Assembly: GCA_002068375.1 (NCBI GenBank)
Contig: MVZL01000091.1
Location: 1 to 5,283 of the forward strand
Source: Tenericutes bacterium ADurb.BinA155
GTDB lineage: Bacteria; Bacillota_I; Bacilli_A; RFN20; CAG-826
DNA length: 5,283 nt
Direction of reading: 5' to 3'
Part shown: positions 5,035 through 5,283 of the stretch, piece after piece
How the letters are laid out: each line of letters begins with the position of its first letter
Numbering within the stretch: position 1 is the stretch's first letter
Made by a program: the position numbers and the translations under genes
Notes under the pieces: model-generated
What the model saw: the letters and a program-made list of their open reading frames with translations, nothing else
What the model was told of the DNA's origin: nothing
Databases searched by the model: none

Positions 5035-5283
5035 ATGAGAGCCCTTAAAAAAGAAAAAGTGAAGAAAACCGTCGATCCGATTTATCCCAAAACTCAATTG
5101 GAAGCGATCAAAGCCCACGCCTCCAATAACGAAATCGAAATCGTGTCCAGCCAGAAGTGCGGCTGTTTTTTCTGCCGTTCGATCTATAGTGCCCGCAAGG
5201 TCCAAGATTGGATCAATGATGAGCGGGGGATTTCGGCGATCTGCCCCGAATGCGGAACCGACGCCGTGATCGGTGATGCCTCC
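5035..5283 (+). CDS. Small zinc-ribbon cytoplasmic protein, N-terminal 83 residues (partial, 3' end outside window)
   Basis: The frame runs open from ATG at 5035 to the window edge. A lysine-rich start (MRALKKEKVKK) leads to a charged stretch, then KCGCFFC (41-47) and, after a 22-residue spacer with a Trp helix (ARKVQDWIND), ICPECGTDAVIGD (69-81). Cys44/Cys47 and Cys70/Cys73 form two CxxC knuckles of a probable zinc ribbon; Cys42 is an extra Cys. The CxCFxC ... CPxCGxDxVIGD arrangement is one I recognise from a widespread uncharacterised family usually labelled only cytoplasmic protein, whose role is unknown. No signal peptide or membrane segment is present. It follows the seven-helix gene by 38 bp but has its own -10 and a palindromic operator-like site, so it may be separately regulated. 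Confidence 0.82.
   Translation, partial: MRALKKEKVKKTVDPIYPKTQLEAIKAHASNNEIEIVSSQKCGCFFCRSIYSARKVQDWINDERGISAICPECGTDAVIGDAS

Noticed and set aside
1..5283. CRISPR arrays, insertion sequences, toxin-antitoxin pairs, or phage or defence genes
   Set aside because: No spaced repeats, transposase motifs, terminal inverted repeats or small paired toxin/antitoxin frames could be seen; gene content is housekeeping and general membrane functions.

Overview
The window looks like chromosomal core sequence from an uncultured low-to-mid GC Gram-positive-type bacterium, most likely Bacillota (Bacilli or Mollicutes-related). The clues are a prolyl-tRNA synthetase tail of the archaeal/Mollicutes-like class, a CCA-encoding tRNA-Ser, Arg codons that are mostly CGN, and short genes with compact intergenic gaps. 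This placement is an inference with modest confidence. The standard genetic code fits: TGA is the natural stop of the ProS tail and of the acetyltransferase, and Trp is TGG.

Layout: (1) 1-145 is the 3' end of proS, followed by a strong intrinsic terminator. (2) 261-353 is tRNA-Ser(GCU) with its own terminator. (3) 437-3153 is a forward cluster of an MFS transporter, a RimJ/RimL-type GNAT acetyltransferase 3 bp downstream, and an exodeoxyribonuclease III/AP endonuclease 14 bp further on, closed by a terminator at 3163-3191. (4) 3365-4261 on the minus strand is an eight-helix PAP2-family phosphatase that converges on the exonuclease and has its own minus-strand terminator. (5) A 60-bp divergent promoter region separates it from a forward seven-helix membrane protein of unknown function (4322-4996). 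(6) From 5035 to the window edge is the N-terminal part of a small CxxC...CxxC zinc-ribbon cytoplasmic protein.

The genes do not form an obvious single pathway; most are housekeeping or general functions. I see no mobile element, CRISPR array, toxin-antitoxin pair or clear defence system. The most interesting signals are regulatory. Three and perhaps four genes have a -10-like hexamer only 6-10 nt before the ATG and three of these have no Shine-Dalgarno, which predicts leaderless mRNAs. A perfect 17-bp palindrome overlaps the -10 box of the zinc-ribbon gene. The divergent 60-bp region carries an 8-bp direct repeat touching both promoters. A 55-codon start-less hydrophobic open frame between the two converging genes may be a gene remnant.
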